Source of the DNA: Pyrrhosoma nymphula
Taxonomy: Eukaryota > Arthropoda > Insecta > Odonata > Coenagrionidae
Direction of reading: 5' to 3'
NCBI GenBank assembly: GCA_963573305.1
Contig: OY754332.1
Span: forward strand, 51,125,559 to 51,189,558
DNA length: 64,000 bases
Part shown: positions 60,430 to 64,000 of the stretch, one piece after another
Position numbering within the stretch: the first letter of the stretch is position 1
Layout of the letters: each line of letters begins with the position of its first letter
Translations under genes and position numbers: made by a program
The notes under the pieces: model-generated
The model's database searches: none
Seen by the model: only the letters and a program-made list of their open reading frames with translations
Told to the model about the DNA's origin: nothing

Positions 60430-62750
60430 ATTTTGGACTTTTGTCCGGCGATTTTCGATTTGAGCCCACTGTGCGACGTTTCGATGCCGACTCGTGCATC
60501 GTCCTCAGGGCTGTTGAGTGCCGTAGTAGTAATTTTGTTTAACGTGCTTCGACGGCTAAGGTAATTTCGCACGCACTGTCTGCCACGTGCAGACAGGGGT
60601 AACAGCACTCGGACGAATCGGAGGATTACCCCTCCAAACTCAAGCCGAACCCAACGATGCTTAACTTCGGTGACTGACCGGGAACCGGTGTTTACATCGT
60701 GGCAGGCCGTTGCCTTGTTGAGTGCCGTTTCAAGGGTTGTGGTCGTCCTTAAATATGGGTCTCCCAGTGGTCAGGTGCCTCAGGAAGTGGGAACCTGTGT
60801 GTGAACTTCCCGCCGTTTTTGTTTAATATTTCTCAGGACTGGTTTCCAGGTATTACTCAGAGGATATTAGGCGATCTCAATAGCCACGTGAGCGGGCCGC
60901 TATCCTGGCTTCCTCGAAATGGATGGAGTGGTTGTTGGTAATACTGTGTTGAACAATGGCAGGGGATTTTTCTTTCTTTCCCCAGTCTCAAGTGCCGATT
61001 ATGCTCTTTCAGCCTCGTTTCAACCGTGCACTCCGCTTCCCCGACGTAAACTCTACCGCACTTATATTGGACATGGCAGACGCCGGGTGTTCGGAGACCA
61101 ATTCCGTCGTTTGCCCTCACCAACTGTTCCTTTAGTGTGGTTGGCGGAACTGAATGGCTTGTACATACGTTGTGTTTGGCCAATATCCTCGAGATATTCC
61201 CAGATACTGAGGAGGTGTAAGGCATGGTTGCTGTGGCAATAGGCTTTTCCCGTTCTCCGTCAGCCTTGCGCTCTCTCGGGTGGAAGATCCTATCAGGGCC
61301 AAAGAAACCTGACGTCGATTGTTGCCATTTTGTTGGTTGATCGTGTTGAGGTGCTCCTATTCTTGGGGAAGGCTTTCTTCAACGGAGATGACCTTCGCTC
61401 GGTGGAATAACGATGTCAGCATAGCTGAACGCTGGGAAGGGTGATGATGGCTTCCGCCGTTCAAATAAAGGTTTGTGTGGGTTGGCTTCCGGTAAACACT
61501 GATGCTCAGTCTACCATCCTTCCTCCGTTTGATGAGAACGTCGACGAAAGGATTTTGACAGTTGTTCTTTATCTCCACTGTGAAGGGGATGTCAGTTCTT
61601 CTGCCGTAGGAACTGGGCGAGGGTATCCTCACAGTGGGGCCACACTACGACAGTATCATCGATATATCGACTCATCGCTTTGGACGTAGTGCAGCAGAGT
61701 TGCGGGCCTTTTCTTCAAAATCTTCCATGACGAAATTATAAATGGTGGGGGATAAGGGCGAGCCCATATCCACTCCGTCTGCTTGTTCGTGGTATTTTCC
61801 GTCGAACTTGAAATAAGTGGGTGTAAATACGTGGTGAAATAATTTCAGTGTCACCATCGAATCTGTTGCTCATTGCCAGTAGGCGTAGAGTATCCATCAG
61901 TGGGAAGCATGTAAACAAGGACACGACCTCAAGGCTCACTAGAATGTCCCCCTCCTTCTGTTGAATGTCGCGTTAGGTCTCCACAAACTGGGCCAAGTTT
62001 CTGATGTGATGTTCGCAGGATTCGTCGCATGATGCCAGCATACTGGTGAAGTACTTCGCCAAGTGACAGGTGGGGGAGGGAATGGCACTCATAATTGGTC
62101 TGAGAGGTGTGCCGTCCTTATGTGTATTGGGCAAACCATAGTAGGGGGTGCTGGTGTTGCAGGTCTCGGTCCTTTGGCGGTTTCTTGCGGAAGCCTGGAC
62201 TTCTTGATGAGATAGATATTCTTCCTCGTTATTGCGTCGGTCGGTCCCAGGAAAGGCTTACGTAGGCCTTATCTTGTAGAATGTCGTCTATCTTCCGGCG
62301 GTATTCCTCCTTACTCATCAACACCGTGGCCTTGCCCTTGTCAGCAGGTAAGATGATGGATCTTGTAGTCGGGGCGATCTTGTAGTAGATGGATCTAGTC
62401 GGGGCGAAGTTTAAGCCTTTCGATACAACCGAGAGGGTATAGGTTCGTCCAGTTCATCGCCTGCCTGGTTTACCACCAGACGGCTGTGGTTCAGGGGTGG
62501 AGATTTCACGTTCCTCAAGTCTGGAAATCTGGAAAATGTTTGCCTCTGTCTTTCGGTGTCCTTAAACCAAAGGTCACCGATGGCAGCAGTGTAACTGTCT
62601 ATGTATTCCAAGTCCAATGGTGACAGTATCCCCGCAAGGCGAAGATGAAGGGATTTGTTTCGTCGCATTATGATTTAGGGCTCTCTGTTTGTAATGTAAG
62701 CGTTCACGGACCAGTACATGTCTGGCTTGCTCTAGAATGTTTCCCTGGTG
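60430..62750 (-). mobile_element. Penelope-like retroelement with RT and GIY-YIG domain, decayed
   Basis: Read from 62750 downward: N-terminal region (DLWFKDTERQRQTFSRF, about 62570), YGLPNTHKDGTPLRPIMSAI (about 62130), VVSLFTCFPLMDTL (about 61900), DGVDMGSPLSPTIYNFVMED (about 61770), active-site YIDD (61655-61666), and RRKDGRLSISVYRKPTHTNL (about 61500). After a linker comes the GIY-YIG nuclease: GVCHVQYKCGRVYVGEAE and VETRLKEHNRHLRL (61100-61000). The first motif has Cys where Tyr is usual. Frameshifts break the frame. The 3' end carries a CATCGAAACGTCGCACA-type repeat (about 60470) typical of this family. Confidence 0.88.
60525..60715 (-). mobile_element. 5S rRNA-derived SINE, copy 2
   Basis: Minus-strand head (from 60715) aligns with 5S rRNA for about 90 nt: GGCAACGGCCTGCCACG, ACACCGGTTCCCGG, TCACCGAAGTTAAGCATCG and GTTTGGAGGGG, in order. 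A body with CCCCTGTCTGCACGTGGCAG follows, shared with the copy at 25.5 kb, then a tail ending TTACTACT. An exact 13-bp duplication TGTTGAGTGCCGT flanks it (60512-60524, 60716-60728). It is inserted in the 3' part of the Penelope-like element. Confidence 0.85.
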
Positions 62751-62829
62751 AGTTCACGGAGGAAAGTACTTCGGGATGACTCCTTCATCACGGCATCTCA
62801 ACAAGAAGACTAGAGAACTCAAGAGTTAC

Positions 62830-63880
62830 GCCTTCTCCTCCAATAGTTGCTCCAAATTTGTAAATTGTTAATAGGTTTTATGTCAAGGGAAGATTTTATG
62901 AAGCTTTAGGGGATAATTTAGTTATTAATGGGTCGACATTTTCAGGATGGTTGTGAATTTTTCGTCTTTTAAAAGGCCAATGTTATTTAATTTCCCTTTG
63001 AAGCCTCAGAGTTCTTAAATAGGAATGGCGAATATACTTTATTTTTGTGGTGAGTATGGTGGAAATTCTATGATATTATGGTAACGCCAAGAAAGGATAA
63101 TGTGAGCTTCCGGTGTAATTTTTGTGATCGATAGTCGATTTAAAGCGAATCTTTGGAAACTTACGAGGTTACGCTGGTGTGTTGACTTTGACCCTAAATT
63201 ATGTAATATTAGGTAATATATTCTCTATTTCAGGTAATTTTTTGACGTAGCATCGCTTTAAAAGTGCAATGATTTATTTGTCATTTCATTGCTACCAGGA
63301 TAAATTTCCATTTTTAATAAATAGATAGCACTCAAGAACTTCATTTCCAAACAGAATACGCATTGTGAACAGAAAATACTTTTAGTCTACTTATGAAAGT
63401 GCATAAATAATTTTTCATAGTTTCCCGGAAAAAACTGAATTTCAGACTTCGGAGTAATTATAAATGTCAGTCTCCTCAATCAAAACGTGTTATAAATAGC
63501 ATAACTTTACGGCCCCTATAACTCGCTGAGCCTGAATTACTAGGGGTATGGTTAACTACTCACTTATACTGCCTATACCCATTCGCATACTGGTGGATGA
63601 AAAAGTAAAAATTCCGGAAAATTTGGCGTTGTATTTAAGAAATTTCTCGCGCTAACCTTCCCCCCTTCTGTAATCCAATCGCATAATAAACTTTGCTTTT
63701 ATTACTTCTTGGTCTCTTGTCATTGAAGTGAAGACTGAGAGAGAATTGACTTATCCTTTGGCTAGAACTTTTCGAGAAGTCTACTGCTCATTTTCGTTCA
63801 CCGCTGTTTCCATTCTGAAGTCCTCGTATATTTATATCACCCTAGCACCGTTTAGCACTTCCGATTATTTTCAGCGAGAC
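62830..63880. other. Intergenic, possible upstream region of a plus-strand gene
   Basis: AT-rich with no repeat recognised. From about 63780 it becomes CpG-richer; TATTTATATCACC near 63828 could be a weak TATA-like signal. Nothing definite. Confidence 0.35.
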
Positions 63881-63908
63881 AAATGACTGCGTTCGTCGTT
63901 GCCAGATT

Positions 63909-64000
63909 ATGAACAGCGAGGCCATGGTGGCCGCGGTTTACGTAGACTTCGATGGAACCTCGTTCATGCAAACGGAAGATAGGACGTGGTCGGACCGCGG
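63909..64000 (+). CDS. Possible first coding exon of a neighbouring gene, partial
   Basis: ATG at 63909 opens a frame to the window end (MNSEAMVAAVYVDFDGTSF, then MQTEDRTWSDR). Base composition is GC- and CpG-rich, unlike the surrounding intergenic DNA, as expected for a gene start. I do not recognise the protein. Only 30 codons are visible, so chance is possible. Confidence 0.3.
   Translation, partial: MNSEAMVAAVYVDFDGTSFMQTEDRTWSDR

Noticed and set aside
60590..60713. Functional 5S rRNA gene
   Set aside because: The 3' part of 5S is replaced by another sequence and the unit has its own target-site duplication; it is a retroposed derivative.

Overview
The window is AT-rich eukaryotic nuclear DNA from an arthropod, most likely an insect with a large, repeat-filled genome. 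The evidence is a spliced gene with GT-AG introns that reads clearly as an arthropod DOCK-C protein, plus non-LTR retrotransposons, a Penelope-like element, pogo/Tigger and hAT elements, MITEs and SINEs. The species cannot be told from the sequence. No prokaryotic, organellar or viral gene was recognised.

Left four fifths (1 to about 50,030): one gene on the minus strand, an orthologue of DOCK6/7/8 (Drosophila Zir), a Rho-family guanine nucleotide exchange factor. I placed 24 coding exons from the start codon at 50025-50027 to the last visible exon at 532-671. Their phases join without a break into 3,840 nt (1,280 codons). This covers the N-terminal region, the C2-like DHR-1 domain and part of the helical middle. 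The catalytic DHR-2 domain must lie beyond the left edge. Everything else in 1-50,000 is intron, and the introns hold most of the transposons.

Intron contents, left to right: a Tigger-like terminal fragment (1.86-2.07 kb); a small MITE (3.65 kb); a decayed LINE with a 9-bp-flanked insertion (5.4-8.0 kb) and a second LINE tail (8.4 kb); a tRNA-like SINE (9.6 kb); a broken Tigger transposase split by a direct-repeat insertion (12.7-15.4 kb); an identical 332-bp tandem duplication (16.7-17.4 kb); a 663-bp palindrome (18.1-18.8 kb); two foldback elements of about 1.7-1.8 kb (19.65-21.4 and 23.0-24.9 kb) with a head-to-head SINE palindrome between them (22.4-22.8 kb); a 5S-rRNA-derived SINE (25.45 kb); a foldback repeat (25.9-26.6 kb); LINE fragments (27.1 and 28.2 kb); a TTAA-flanked MITE (34.97 kb); a LINE with endonuclease and RT remnants (36.7-39.5 kb); a second Tigger with intact TA-flanked ends (40.2-42.0 kb); a 2.3-kb hAT-type element carrying a zinc-finger remnant and 170-bp tandem repeats (42.4-44.7 kb); and a LINE disrupted by a 491-bp hAT element (46.8-48.0 kb).

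Right fifth (50-64 kb), upstream of the DOCK gene: a pile of retroelements. In order these are an RNase H-bearing LINE (minus, 51.1-53.4 kb), a jockey/CR1-like LINE (plus, 53.5-54.9 kb), an R2/R4-type LINE with a restriction-like endonuclease interrupted by a probable solo LTR (minus, 55.0-58.5 kb), a tRNA-headed SINE (58.5-58.8 kb), and a Penelope-like element with RT and GIY-YIG remnants that carries a second 5S-derived SINE (minus, 60.4-62.75 kb). The last hundred bases turn CpG-rich and open a reading frame that runs off the window, perhaps the first exon of a plus-strand neighbour.

No clearly new biochemical system was found. The best leads are the 5S-derived SINE family, with two full copies and clean target-site duplications, and the hAT-type element that carries tandem repeats and a zinc-finger fragment.
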